The notes beneath the pieces are model-generated. The model was not told the origin of the DNA. It made no database searches and saw only the letters and a list, made by a program, of their open reading frames with translations. A DNA stretch of 56,517 bases from Rhizobium sp. Q54 (GTDB lineage Bacteria > Pseudomonadota > Alphaproteobacteria > Rhizobiales > Xanthobacteraceae): the NCBI GenBank assembly GCA_945907045.1, contig CAMDSH010000024.1, positions 1 to 56,517 on the forward strand, given 5' to 3'. Position 1 is the stretch's first letter; every line of letters begins with the position of its first letter. Below, piece by piece: positions 1 to 8,879 of this stretch. The position numbers and the translations under genes are program-made.

Positions 1-1
1 C

Positions 2-115
2 CTTGATGGCCACGCACTCTTGCCAAAACTTATCCTGGGGGTAAAGTTCACTAACGGGTTGGAGGTCATCGCCAAGGCGAGCGACCTTCAGGACGAAACC
101 GCCGCCTAAAAGATC
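2..115 (+). CDS. Possible 3' end of an upstream gene (partial)
   Basis: An open frame enters from the left window edge and ends at a TAA at 113-115, giving about 37 residues ending DLQDETAA. The second half has G/C-rich third positions like neighbouring genes. It precedes a strong hairpin at 231-265, as expected for the last gene of a transcription unit. I do not recognise the fragment. A frame this short could also be open by chance, so the call is weak. Confidence 0.3.
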
Positions 116-230
116 AGGCCGTCACCAACTTTAGGCGATAGCTCGATCCACGTCATCGACACCGTTCTGTTGCCGGGCTGATCCCCCCACCCAGCAACGC
201 GGGAGCGTGCCTGATGGGGCGCTCCAAAGG

Positions 231-265
231 AGCCCTCTCCCTGCCCAGGGAGGGGGCTTTTCCTT
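231..265 (+). terminator. Rho-independent terminator of the upstream unit
   Basis: A roughly 12-bp stem (231-242 with 247-258, one G-T pair) with a 4-base loop is followed by TTTTCCTT. It lies before flhA, so it would end transcription arriving from the left. Similar CCCTCTCC/GGAGGGGG palindromes also occur as dispersed repeats in this group, so it may be both. The remaining 1-488 sequence holds no other gene I can support. Confidence 0.55.
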
Positions 266-420
266 GTTAACCACCCGCTAACCATAAACTGGGCAAATTT
301 TGCCTGGGGAAGGGGTAATCGCCCAAAGCGATTCGCTTTCGCCGGCACCGTTGCAACGACGGCACCCGTTTTATGACGATTGTATTTGAACTGCGTCCGA
401 GCCTCCGGGGGCGAGAGGCA

Positions 421-469
421 GCGCATGATCCCGAAAAGTGGATACCGGTTTTCGGACAAGATCGTGCGC
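421..469 (+). repeat. Imperfect intergenic palindrome (REP-like)
   Basis: The segment begins GCGCATGATCCCGAAAA and ends in the near-inverse TTTTCGG...GATCGTGCGC. From memory, this core (GATCCCGAAAAGTGG..ACCGGTTTTCGG) is one of the commonest intergenic repeats of Bradyrhizobium-like genomes. It sits 20 bases before flhA. It could form a hairpin in the flhA leader. Confidence 0.7.
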
Positions 470-488
470 CCAGGAACGTAAGGGCTAA

Positions 489-2603
489 ATGACGGACGTC
501 ACGGCCGCCTCACCAGAGAGCGGCAGCAAATTTCCGGGTTGGGGCGATCTCGGCGCGCTGATGAAACGCGGCGATCTGGCGCTCGCGTTCGGCGTGCTCA
601 CGATCCTGGTCGTGCTCATCCTGCCCCTGCCGCCGCTGCTGCTCGACTTCGCGCTGGCAATCTCGATTGTCTTTTCCGTGCTGATCCTGATGACGGCGTT
701 GTTCATCCACACGCCGCTGGAATTCTCCGCCTTCCCGACCGTGCTCTTGATCGCGACCATGCTGCGGCTGGCGCTCAACCTCGCCTCGACGCGCCTCATC
801 CTGGCGCACGGGCACGAAGGCACCGACGCTGCCGGCCACGTCATCGAGGCGTTCGGCAATTTCGTCATGGCGGGAAATTTCGTCATCGGCGTGATCGTGT
901 TCACGATCCTCGTCATCGTGAACTTCATCGTCATCACCAAAGGTTCGGGCCGCATCGCGGAAGTCGCCGCGCGCTTCCATTTGGACGCCATGCCCGGCAA
1001 GCAGATGGCGATCGACGCCGACTTGTCGGCCGGATTGATCGACGAGAACGAAGCACGCAAGCGCCGCAAGACGCTGGAAGACGAAGGCGGCTTCTTCGGC
1101 GCCATGGACGGCGCATCGAAGTTCGTGCGCGGCGACGCCATCGCCGGCCTGATGGTCGTTTTCATCAACGTCATCGGCGGCATGATCATCGGCATCGCGC
1201 AGCAAGGTTTGAGCTTCGCCGACGCCGCGCGCTCTTACACGGTGCTGACCGTCGGCGACGGCCTGGTCACGCAAATTCCCGCGCTCATCGTCTCCACCGC
1301 AGCGGGCCTGCTGGTGTCGAAAGCCGGCGTCTCCGGCGCCGCCGACAAGGCGCTGTTCGCCCAGCTCTCCGGTTATCCCAAAGCGCTCGGCATGTCCGGC
1401 GGCGTGATGATCGTTATGGCGATGTTGCCAGGAATTCCGCTGCTTCCCTTCATGGCGCTCGGCGGCGGCGCGGCGGCGCTCGCTTATTTCATCGACAAGC
1501 GCACGCGCACACAAATTGCCGCGGAAGCGACCAAGGCCGATACCGCCGCCAAGGCGGAGCCGGCGGAAGAGCCAATCTCGACCGCGCTCAAGATGGACGA
1601 CCTCAAGATCGAAATTGGCTACGCGCTGCTGCCGCTCGCCAATTCCACCGACGGCACCGACCGGCTCACCGAGCAGATCAAGGCGCTGCGGCGCTCGATC
1701 GCGGTCGAAATGGGCTTCGTCATGCCGGCGGTGCGCATCATCGACAATATGCTGCTCGAAGCCAACACCTACGCCATCAAGATCAAGGAAGTGGAAGCTG
1801 GTTCCGGCCGCATCTGGCCGAACCAGTACATGGTCATGGACCCGGCCGGCGCGCAGGTGAACCTGCCCGGCACGCACACGACCGAGCCGACGTTCGGCCT
1901 GCCGGCCACCTGGATCGACGCAGGATTGAAGGAAGAAGGCGCGCTCAAGGGCTACACCGTGGTCGATGCCGCGACCGTGCTCTCGACGCACCTCACGGAA
2001 ATTCTCAAATCCAACATGTCGGAATTGCTCTCCTACGGCGAAGTGCAGAAGCTGCTCAAGGAAGTGCCGAAGGAACAGGCCGAACTGCTCAAGGACCTGG
2101 TGCCGGCGCTCATCACCGTCTCCGGCATCCAGCGCGTGCTGCAAATCCTGCTGGCGGAGCGCGTATCGATCCGCGACCTGTCCTCGATCCTCGAAGGCAT
2201 CGCCGACGCGCTCACCGTCTCGCGCAATCCCATCACCATCGCCGAGCATGTGCGCGCGCGGCTCTCGCGCCAGATCTGCGCGCAGTATTCCTCGACCAAC
2301 GGCTACCTGCCGCTGATCGCGCTGTCGGCCAAGTGGGAGCAGAATTTCGCCGAATCCATCGTCGGCCAGGGCGACGAGCGCACGCTCGCCATGCAGCCCT
2401 CGCGATTAAGCGAATTCATTACCCTTATTCGCGAGCGCTTCGAGGCGGCGGCGCGCGAAGGCGAAGCCCCGGTGCTGGTCACCTCCGCCTCGATCCGCCC
2501 GTTCGTGCGCGGCATCGTCGAGCGCTTCCGCGCCCAGACCAGCGTGCTGGCGCAGTCGGAAATCCATCCCCGCACGCGGCTTAAAACCGTCGGCAGCATC
2601 TAG
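489..2603 (+). CDS. flhA: Flagellar biosynthesis protein FlhA
   Basis: FlhA is the large inner-membrane component of the flagellar type III export gate; its cytoplasmic ring docks substrates and chaperones. The 704-residue length is normal for the family. Hydrophobic segments fill residues 30-150 and 205-335. The FHIPEP signature is at about 151-182 (SGRIAEVAARFHLDAMPGKQ...DADLSAG). A linker rich in Ala, Lys and Glu at about 345-365 leads to the soluble C-terminal domain. The ATG is preceded by AAGGG at 481-484. fliI and fliJ, which work with it, lie at 15.7-17.6 kb, not adjacent. Confidence 0.97.
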   Translation: MTDVTAASPESGSKFPGWGDLGALMKRGDLALAFGVLTILVVLILPLPPLLLDFALAISIVFSVLILMTALFIHTPLEFSAFPTVLLIATMLRLALNLASTRLILAHGHEGTDAAGHVIEAFGNFVMAGNFVIGVIVFTILVIVNFIVITKGSGRIAEVAARFHLDAMPGKQMAIDADLSAGLIDENEARKRRKTLEDEGGFFGAMDGASKFVRGDAIAGLMVVFINVIGGMIIGIAQQGLSFADAARSYTVLTVGDGLVTQIPALIVSTAAGLLVSKAGVSGAADKALFAQLSGYPKALGMSGGVMIVMAMLPGIPLLPFMALGGGAAALAYFIDKRTRTQIAAEATKADTAAKAEPAEEPISTALKMDDLKIEIGYALLPLANSTDGTDRLTEQIKALRRSIAVEMGFVMPAVRIIDNMLLEANTYAIKIKEVEAGSGRIWPNQYMVMDPAGAQVNLPGTHTTEPTFGLPATWIDAGLKEEGALKGYTVVDAATVLSTHLTEILKSNMSELLSYGEVQKLLKEVPKEQAELLKDLVPALITVSGIQRVLQILLAERVSIRDLSSILEGIADALTVSRNPITIAEHVRARLSRQICAQYSSTNGYLPLIALSAKWEQNFAESIVGQGDERTLAMQPSRLSEFITLIRERFEAAAREGEAPVLVTSASIRPFVRGIVERFRAQTSVLAQSEIHPRTRLKTVGSI

Positions 2604-2653
2604 CCGCCTTCACTCCTTCTCACTTCCTTTCACCGATCCGTGATGAGGCCTTG

Positions 2654-2678
2654 GGAACTTTTCCCGGGCTCCCATGTT
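2654..2678 (+). promoter_or_regulatory. Candidate EcfG (general stress response) promoter
   Basis: GGAAC at 2654-2658, a 16-base spacer, then TGTT at 2675-2678. The alphaproteobacterial EcfG consensus is GGAAC-N16/17-CGTT, so only one base differs. It lies 68 bases upstream of the small membrane-protein ATG at 2747. Motif match only. Confidence 0.35.
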
Positions 2679-2746
2679 GGGTCCATGAACGTTTGAACCT
2701 TTATCCCGGACGCACCGACTAACCACTGAGACCAGGGAGGATTGCC

Positions 2747-2956
2747 ATGAATTCGTCGCTTTACACTGCCGATCGCGCAACCCACCTGAAAATCGTGGTG
2801 GTCGCGCTGATTGCCGCGACAGCCATTGCCGCCATTGGCATCGCCGCGCGCGGCGTCAATCTCGGCACCGACGTCCTGATCGCGCAGCGCGCCCCGGTGG
2901 TCAAAGCCGGCGCGCCGGTGGTCTGGACCGCCCGCGAGATCAACACCATTCGCTGA
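2747..2956 (+). CDS. Small single-span membrane protein, unknown function
   Basis: A 69-residue protein with a soluble N-terminus, one hydrophobic segment at about residues 16-34 (IVVVALIAATAIAAIGIAA) and a short C-terminal tail. The ATG has a good GGAGG six bases upstream. The gene is bracketed by a candidate EcfG promoter and a perfect terminator, so it appears to be a single-gene unit independent of flhA. I do not recognise a named family. If the promoter is real, the protein would be part of the general stress response; that is inference. Confidence 0.75.
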   Translation: MNSSLYTADRATHLKIVVVALIAATAIAAIGIAARGVNLGTDVLIAQRAPVVKAGAPVVWTAREINTIR

Positions 2957-2996
2957 ACGTAACTGACCCTTAGCTGCATCTGACCTTCCCAACTTC

Positions 2997-3024
2997 AAAC
3001 GCGCCCTTCGGGGCGCGTTTTTTT
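2997..3024 (+). terminator. Rho-independent terminator
   Basis: A perfect 10-bp stem AAACGCGCCC/GGGCGCGTTT closed by a TTCG tetraloop and followed by a T run. It ends the 2747-2956 gene. Confidence 0.92.
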
Positions 3025-3237
3025 CTTGGCCATCCGAAGGGCGTGGGTTTGCGCCCAGTCATATATTTCCGTGGCTATGTGAATGGCGGGTGTAACCGCA
3101 GCGTTGTCACCCAAGGTTGAAGAATAAAGTTCCACGCCGTTCACACTCGCCGATTTGAGTACTGTTGCCCGGCCAAAAGAGACGCTAATTTGCCCTCTGG
3201 GCTCGTCCGCCAGCCGGCGTCGAGGGCGTGAGGTACT

Positions 3238-4644
3238 ATGTGTAAGCGTTGGTTTTGGTGGGCTGCGAGTGCGGCCGCGGGGGCCTGTGGCGCCTCGCTT
3301 TCCACCCTCATCATTGCCATCGCGCTGACGCTGCCCGCGGCGCCGGCGCAGGCAGCCTGCTCGCCGGCCGCGCCCGTGAACAACACCACCGTCACCTGCT
3401 CGGGTACCACCACCGATCAGAACGCGCCGGACGGCTACGGCAGCGGCACGGACACCGGCCTCACTATCAATGTGCTCTCCGGCGCGACGGTCACGAGCAC
3501 GACCGACAATGGCCTCAATCTCAATGGCGCCGGCGCGTCGAACACCGTCAACAACTTCGGCACAATCACCGGCCTCAACAACGGCATCCTGGCTTTCAAC
3601 GGTACGCTGGTCCTGAACAACTACGGATCGATCTCAGGCACCGATCCGGGCTTCGCCGGCGGCGTCTCGGCCAACGATCTCATTCTCATGAACTTCGGCA
3701 GCATCACCGGCGGCGCCGACGCCGTCTTCGGTAATAACACCGCCTATGTCGTGAACTACGGCACCATCACCGGCTCCGACAACGGCATCAAAGCCTTCGA
3801 CGCCTTCATCATTAACTACGGCACCATCTCGGCGACCGCAGGGTTCGGTGTCGGCGTCGATATCACCAATTCAGGCACCCTCATCAACTACGGAAGCATC
3901 ACCGCCACCGGCGCAAACACCAAAGGCGTCACCATCCTCAACGAAGGCACCGTCTATAACTACGGGTCAATCCGCGGGGTGGGAGCGAACGCCGTCGGCA
4001 TGTTCGTCGACACCAACGCCAACGTCTACAACAGCGGCAGCATATTCGGCACGCTGACCGGCATCGCCGGCAAGAACGTCAACCTCACGAACACCGGCAC
4101 CATTGTCGGCAACACCGGCATCGCGTCGAACGCCGGCGGCACCGCCTGGACGGTCGTCAACTCCGGCATCATTCAGGGCACCGGCGGCACCGCCATCAAC
4201 CTGACCAACACCGCCGACGACAGCCTGACGTTCCTCGCCGGCTCGCGCATCATCGGCGCCATCACGCTCGGCGTGGGCGACGGGCTGCATTTCAACGGCG
4301 GCAACAATAACCTCACTTTCACCTCGCTCACCGGCAGGACGACGGACGGCACAACGCCGTTCGTGCGTTCGGGCAACCGCGTGGCCTCGGTCGATCCGAC
4401 CAGCTTCGCCGTCGCCGACCGCACGATGACCGATGTCACGCGCGCCATCTCCGGCGTGATCGATTCCCGCGCCGGCGAAGCGCCCGCCAATCCGCAAACC
4501 GGAGCCACCGCCTTTGCCTCCGCCGGCATCGCGGACCGCGCCAACGACGCCTTCGCCGGCATCCCTTCGCTCGCCTACGCGCGCGACGACGCTGTGATGT
4601 TCAGGAACCCGAACGCGACGGCGCAGGATGGCACCGGCGTCTAG
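3238..4644 (+). CDS. Autotransporter passenger (5' part of an amber-interrupted gene)
   Basis: Residues 1-40 form a long signal peptide ending APAQAA. Residues from about 90 to 350 are degenerate repeats of about 20 residues built on NYGTITG/NFGSITG/NSGSIFG, typical of right-handed beta-helix passengers. A proline/alanine-rich linker follows. The frame stops at TAG 4642-4644, yet the same frame stays open from 4645 to 5469 and encodes the autotransporter barrel. The stop falls where the family normally has the Trp that opens the barrel domain (here V-stop-AKGFAG), so TAG is most simply a mutated TGG. Without the barrel the passenger would remain in the periplasm. Confidence 0.85.
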   Translation: MCKRWFWWAASAAAGACGASLSTLIIAIALTLPAAPAQAACSPAAPVNNTTVTCSGTTTDQNAPDGYGSGTDTGLTINVLSGATVTSTTDNGLNLNGAGASNTVNNFGTITGLNNGILAFNGTLVLNNYGSISGTDPGFAGGVSANDLILMNFGSITGGADAVFGNNTAYVVNYGTITGSDNGIKAFDAFIINYGTISATAGFGVGVDITNSGTLINYGSITATGANTKGVTILNEGTVYNYGSIRGVGANAVGMFVDTNANVYNSGSIFGTLTGIAGKNVNLTNTGTIVGNTGIASNAGGTAWTVVNSGIIQGTGGTAINLTNTADDSLTFLAGSRIIGAITLGVGDGLHFNGGNNNLTFTSLTGRTTDGTTPFVRSGNRVASVDPTSFAVADRTMTDVTRAISGVIDSRAGEAPANPQTGATAFASAGIADRANDAFAGIPSLAYARDDAVMFRNPNATAQDGTGV

Positions 4645-4701
4645 GCCAAGGGTTTCGCCGGCCAGCGCACCCAGCAGGCCGAGGGCACCACGCTGCGAAC
4701 G

Positions 4702-5469
4702 ATGACCAGCTTCTTCGGCGGCGTGTTCGGCATCGACAAAGCCTTCCGGCACGATTTGCGGCTCGGCGTATTTCTCGGCGCGGGCAGGACCCGGCAATCG
4801 ACCGAGGTCGATGTCGGCAGCATCGACAGCGATCTGGCGTTCGGCGGCGTTTATGGACGCCACACCTTCGGCGCGTCGTTCCTCGATGTCTCGCTGCTCG
4901 GCGGATACAGCCGCAACGCCTCGACACGCAACATCAACAACAACATGATTCCCGGCGGCCTTGAATATGCCAAAGCTGCATTCGACGGCTGGTTCATCAG
5001 CCCGGAGATCGCCTACGGCTACCGTTACGCATTCAACAACGAATGGTCGCTCACGCCGGCCGCGCGGCTGCGCTACCTCGCCACCATGCTGGGCGGCTAC
5101 ACCGAAACCGGCTCAACCGCGAACCTGACCGTAAACGCCCGCACGTTGCAAAACATCGAGGAGCGCGGCGATCTCACGCTCACGCGCACGATTACCCATT
5201 CGCAGACCGAACGCATCCAGACCAGCGCAACGCTCGGCGTGCTCGGCGTGCAGCGCGCGGGCAGCAGCAATGTAGGCGCGGTATTGCTGGGCCAGAATCT
5301 TGCCTTCGCCGCGCCGGGAAGCAGCAGCCTCACCGGCGTCTATGGCGCGCTCGGCCTCGACTGGCGCACGCGCGGCGGCGTGTCGTTTTTCAGCGGCGCC
5401 GAATACACCACGATGTCGGATTCCAGCACGACCATCACCGGAAAAGGCGGCGTTCGGGTCGCGTTCTGA
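4702..5469 (+). CDS. Autotransporter beta-barrel domain (3' part of the interrupted gene)
   Basis: This is the translocator domain of the gene starting at 3238, in the same frame (4702-3238 = 3 x 488). Coding similarity begins at 4645, directly after the amber codon. The first internal ATG is at 4702 (MTSFFGGVFGID) but it has no clear ribosome-binding site or signal peptide, so independent translation would not give an exported barrel. Alternating hydrophobic strands run to the end, which is GKGGVRVAF with the terminal Phe expected of outer-membrane barrels. With read-through the whole protein would be 743 residues. Best viewed as a recent pseudogene, a read-through gene or a sequencing error. 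Confidence 0.75.
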   Translation: MTSFFGGVFGIDKAFRHDLRLGVFLGAGRTRQSTEVDVGSIDSDLAFGGVYGRHTFGASFLDVSLLGGYSRNASTRNINNNMIPGGLEYAKAAFDGWFISPEIAYGYRYAFNNEWSLTPAARLRYLATMLGGYTETGSTANLTVNARTLQNIEERGDLTLTRTITHSQTERIQTSATLGVLGVQRAGSSNVGAVLLGQNLAFAAPGSSSLTGVYGALGLDWRTRGGVSFFSGAEYTTMSDSSTTITGKGGVRVAF

Positions 5470-5478
5470 CGCCGCTAT

Positions 5479-6918
5479 CTAGTTGTGATGCTGACAGGCG
5501 AAGACGCGTATCAGCTCGCGGCTTGCCGCCGGGATGGCACGGTCGGCGGCGAGATTTTTCGCCGCGGTCCGGCAAGTCAGCCAGAAATAATTTCCCATTG
5601 GATCGATCACCAGCCGCGCGGGTGCGAAATCCGGCGCCAGCAGCACCGAGAGATAAAGCGTCGTCGAATTCCACGACAGCCGGTTGAGCTTTTCGCCGAG
5701 CCGCTCCGCCGACACGAAGCGCGGATCGCCCAGTCTCGGATCGGATGCTGTCCCCATCGCCAGCGCGCGGATTCCGGATTTGTATTCGGTCCAGGCAACG
5801 ATGAATTTGGCTGTCTCGACCGCATGGATCAGCATCACCAGCAGGAACGCGCAGGTGGCGGCGCGAACCATTGCGCCGGTCGCGCATACTTTCATCGCGC
5901 GCGGCAGCAACGGAACCTTGAGCTTCAACCGGCCTTCCGCGCTGAGCAAATAGCCCGCCGCCAGCAGGCCGAACACCGGCGTCGCGAGCAGCACAATCGT
6001 GCGCAGGAAATATCTGTTTTCGGTGTGCAGCGACTGATCGAACCATAGCCAGTAAATGCCAAGCGCGATGGCCACGATCACGGCGGCGTAGACGTGGGCC
6101 TGCGCCAGCTTCAGACGCTGGAGAGCCAATACGATGAGGCCGTAAGCGGCGATTGTCGCCACTATCAGCACGAACAGACTGTCGGTGAAAACGCGCGGGC
6201 TGAAGAAACGCAGCGCAGCGGGGAAAATAACCCCCGCCGCATAATGGTCGGCGGGGAAAGTAATTTTTACGGCAGCCCATATCAGGATGACGGCGGCGAG
6301 CATGACGGCGATGCGCCGGAAAACTTTGTCGCGCCGTCCGCGCAGCGAAAGCGTCGCGCCGATGACGATGGCAAAAACCAGCCCGCCGTCATGGCTGAGC
6401 CCCAGCATCAGCAGCAGCGCGAAAACCAGCGCATGCCCTGCAAAGCTTTCACGCGGATAATGACTGACCGCAAGCGCCGGCCAGAACAGCGCATGCGCGA
6501 TCAGCATTTCGCTCGGCGCGCCGAACACCATCGGGCCGAGCAGCGCATTCGACGCACATGCAAAGCTGAAGATGACGCGGCCCTTCGAGCGGTCGGCGGC
6601 GTATGTGCCGATCAGCCCGAATAGCTGCGCCCCGAAAAACAGGAAACCGTAGAGCGCGATTCCGCCCTGCGCGTCTTTGGTCAGCGCGACATAAGTTTCC
6701 GCCGGCAGCAGCGAATAGAGATAGACGAACACGCGGCCGGAAATATTGTGAAAATGGAACGCCCAGGCGTCCTGAGCGGCGGCGGAATAGGAAAAAATCG
6801 AGCCGTCGCCGAATATCTGAAACTGAAAGCCGAGCCCGGCCACGATGAAAATAATCGCCCAGACGATACCGCCCGCGATGGCGACGCTGCGCAGCCTGCC
6901 GATTTCGGAACTTGCCAT
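5479..6918 (-). CDS. Polytopic membrane protein, unknown function
   Basis: A 479-residue protein with roughly ten hydrophobic segments from residue 11 to about 370 and a soluble C-terminal stretch of about 110 residues that includes ATAKFIVAWTEYKSG. The pattern (many helices, aromatic loops such as FGDGSIFSYSAAAQDAWAFHFHN) recalls membrane glycosyltransferase-like or lipid-linked enzymes, but I see no diagnostic motif. The chosen ATG gives MASSEIGRLRSVAIAGG, 29 bases after the methyltransferase stop; longer frames run into that gene. It is probably the last gene of a three-gene minus-strand unit. Confidence 0.8.
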   Translation of the reverse strand: MASSEIGRLRSVAIAGGIVWAIIFIVAGLGFQFQIFGDGSIFSYSAAAQDAWAFHFHNISGRVFVYLYSLLPAETYVALTKDAQGGIALYGFLFFGAQLFGLIGTYAADRSKGRVIFSFACASNALLGPMVFGAPSEMLIAHALFWPALAVSHYPRESFAGHALVFALLLMLGLSHDGGLVFAIVIGATLSLRGRRDKVFRRIAVMLAAVILIWAAVKITFPADHYAAGVIFPAALRFFSPRVFTDSLFVLIVATIAAYGLIVLALQRLKLAQAHVYAAVIVAIALGIYWLWFDQSLHTENRYFLRTIVLLATPVFGLLAAGYLLSAEGRLKLKVPLLPRAMKVCATGAMVRAATCAFLLVMLIHAVETAKFIVAWTEYKSGIRALAMGTASDPRLGDPRFVSAERLGEKLNRLSWNSTTLYLSVLLAPDFAPARLVIDPMGNYFWLTCRTAAKNLAADRAIPAASRELIRVFACQHHN

Positions 6919-6947
6919 GCCGGAACTTGCGCGGCTTTTGCGCGGCT

Positions 6948-7781
6948 TCACTTCTCGAACACCAGCATGATGTAGCGCACCGTTCCGCGCCGGTGCAGCC
7001 GCTCCAGATGCAGGCCGCCGATTTCGGCATCGCTCAGGCGCTCGAATCCCTGTTTGGTTTTTTCCGCGCGCTGCGAGGACAGATCGATCAACGCAGCGTC
7101 GAGATCGGCCTCCGCGCGCGGCTTCATCAAATGCGAGAAGTCCTGCTCGGCGATCAGCCGCAAACCCGCCGCCTGCGCCAGCGCCTTCCACCCCGGCGCG
7201 GACAGCGCGACCGGGCAACGCCACGCCTGCTTGAAACCGGCGATGTATTCGGCGTCAGCCGCTTTCGTCTCATCTAGCGGCATATCGTCCACGATGATAA
7301 GCCGCCCTCCCGCATCGAGCGAAGCCACGAGATTGTTCAGCGTGCGTTCCGGATCGGCGCTGTGAATGAGGCTCTCGATCGCGACGATGACATTATAACG
7401 GCCCGACAGCGGCGCATCGTACGACGCCAGCCGAAATTGAATGGCGCCTTCCAGCCCGCGCGCCTTCGCGATGCCGTTGGCGTAACTCCATTGCTCCTCG
7501 GAAATCGTCACGCCGGTCCAGCGCCCGCCGTGCACGCGCAGGCAGCGGAAGCATGTTCCGCCATAGCCGCAACCGGCGTCGAGGCCGCGCGACGCGCCGT
7601 GCGGCGGCATGAACGGATCGATGAACTTGTAGACCGTGTCGGGCGAAAACTTATCCGTGTCGCTATCGATCAGAAAACGATGAATCGTATCGTTCTCCAG
7701 CCCGGAGAACACCTGGAAGTCCTTGTCCTTCGAAGTCCAGCGATGAAGCTCGTCGTAATAGAGCGAAACGTCCTGCGTCAT
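6948..7781 (-). CDS. Class I SAM-dependent methyltransferase
   Basis: A 277-residue protein with the SAM-binding glycine motif LDAGCGYGG at about residues 75-83 and the acidic strand-end region VIVAIESLIHS further on. The region VTISEEQWSYAN resembles the small-molecule and cyclopropane-synthase-like methyltransferases. The ATG (MTQDVSLYYDELHRW) was chosen because it lies 19 bases after the preceding stop at 7801, whereas longer frames overlap that gene. The substrate cannot be told. The adjacent membrane protein suggests a lipid or envelope substrate, which is inference. Confidence 0.85.
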   Translation of the reverse strand: MTQDVSLYYDELHRWTSKDKDFQVFSGLENDTIHRFLIDSDTDKFSPDTVYKFIDPFMPPHGASRGLDAGCGYGGTCFRCLRVHGGRWTGVTISEEQWSYANGIAKARGLEGAIQFRLASYDAPLSGRYNVIVAIESLIHSADPERTLNNLVASLDAGGRLIIVDDMPLDETKAADAEYIAGFKQAWRCPVALSAPGWKALAQAAGLRLIAEQDFSHLMKPRAEADLDAALIDLSSQRAEKTKQGFERLSDAEIGGLHLERLHRRGTVRYIMLVFEK

Positions 7782-7800
7782 GAGCCGGTGTATACGCCCT

Positions 7801-8766
7801 TCAGTTCGCCGTCGCGCTGATGTTGGCCGCCTTGATGATCGGCCACCATTTCGCGATTTCGGCCTTCTGGAATTTTGCCAGCCCTTCCGGCGTCTGATCC
7901 GCCTTGGCGGCGACGTCGAGGCCGAGTTCCGAAAACCGCTTCTGCACTTCGGGATCGGCAAGCGCTTCGCGCGTCGCGGCGTTGAGCTTGGCGATCACGT
8001 CTTTCGGCGTGCCCTTCGGCGCGAAGAAGCCGAACCAGCCGGACATATAAAGTCCCGGCACGCCGGTCTCGTCCGAGGTCGGGATGTCCGGCATCGAGGC
8101 GGAGCGCTTCGGCGACAGGTTCGCAATCGACTTGATCTTGCCGGCGCGGATTTGCGGGAGCGCCACCGCGCCCTGCACCACCAGCAGGTCGACCTGCCCC
8201 GAAATCAGGTCGGTCATCGCAGGGCCCGCGCCGCGATACGGAATGAACTGCACCTTCTGCCCGGTCGCCTTCTCAAACAGAATGCCGGTGACGTGCGCCG
8301 CCGCGTTCTGGTTGACGAAGTTGATCTTGCCGGGGTTCGCCTTCATCCAGGCGACGAGTTCCTTCAGATTGTTCGCGGGCAGATCCTTCTTCGCGACCAT
8401 CAGCTGCGGATTATTGGAAATCAGCGCGATCGGCTCGAAATCCTTTTCGAGATCGTGATCGAGCTTGTAGATGATGCTGCCCACATGCGTGTCCCACTGG
8501 CCGATGTCGAAGGTGTAGCCGTCCGGCGCCGCGCGCGCGAGACGCCCGACCGCGATGGAGCCGCCGGCGCCGCCGACGTTTTCGATGATGACCGGCTGAC
8601 CCAGAATGGGCCGCATGCGCTCGGCCATGATGCGCGCGGCAACGTCGGTCGAGCCGCCCGGCGGGAACGGCACGATCAGCGTGATCTGGCGATTTGGATA
8701 TCCTTGCGCCTGCGCGCTCGCGATGGCGAATAATGTGAACGCAATCGCAATGAAAATTTTCTTCAT
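7801..8766 (-). CDS. Tripartite tricarboxylate transporter (Bug/TctC-type) substrate-binding protein
   Basis: A 321-residue periplasmic binding protein. Residues 1-21 are a Sec signal peptide ending AQAQG, followed by the family signature YPNRQITLIVPFPPGGSTDV and the conserved later motif PYRGAGPAMTDLISGQVD. Bug proteins bind carboxylates and other small organic anions. No TctA or TctB membrane genes are nearby, as is common for the many orphan Bug proteins of this group. It is the first gene of a likely unit with the methyltransferase and membrane protein downstream. Confidence 0.95.
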   Translation of the reverse strand: MKKIFIAIAFTLFAIASAQAQGYPNRQITLIVPFPPGGSTDVAARIMAERMRPILGQPVIIENVGGAGGSIAVGRLARAAPDGYTFDIGQWDTHVGSIIYKLDHDLEKDFEPIALISNNPQLMVAKKDLPANNLKELVAWMKANPGKINFVNQNAAAHVTGILFEKATGQKVQFIPYRGAGPAMTDLISGQVDLLVVQGAVALPQIRAGKIKSIANLSPKRSASMPDIPTSDETGVPGLYMSGWFGFFAPKGTPKDVIAKLNAATREALADPEVQKRFSELGLDVAAKADQTPEGLAKFQKAEIAKWWPIIKAANISATAN

Positions 8767-8879
8767 GGCCGCCCCTCCCCTGATGCCGTCTTTTTCTCGT
8801 TATGCGAATGATAGGCCTATGGGCCTGCGAGGGGGAAGGGGGAAACCGCCGTGTTCCTGTGTTATGCCTGCGGATACAA

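Noticed and set aside
106..459. A 117-residue open frame on the minus strand before flhA
   Set aside because: It runs through a terminator and a palindromic repeat; its first residues are just the translated repeat, and there is no ribosome-binding site.
510..2249. Long open frames antisense and out of frame within flhA
   Set aside because: They are His/Arg/Asp-rich products of high G+C codon bias; FlhA is unmistakable in the other frame.
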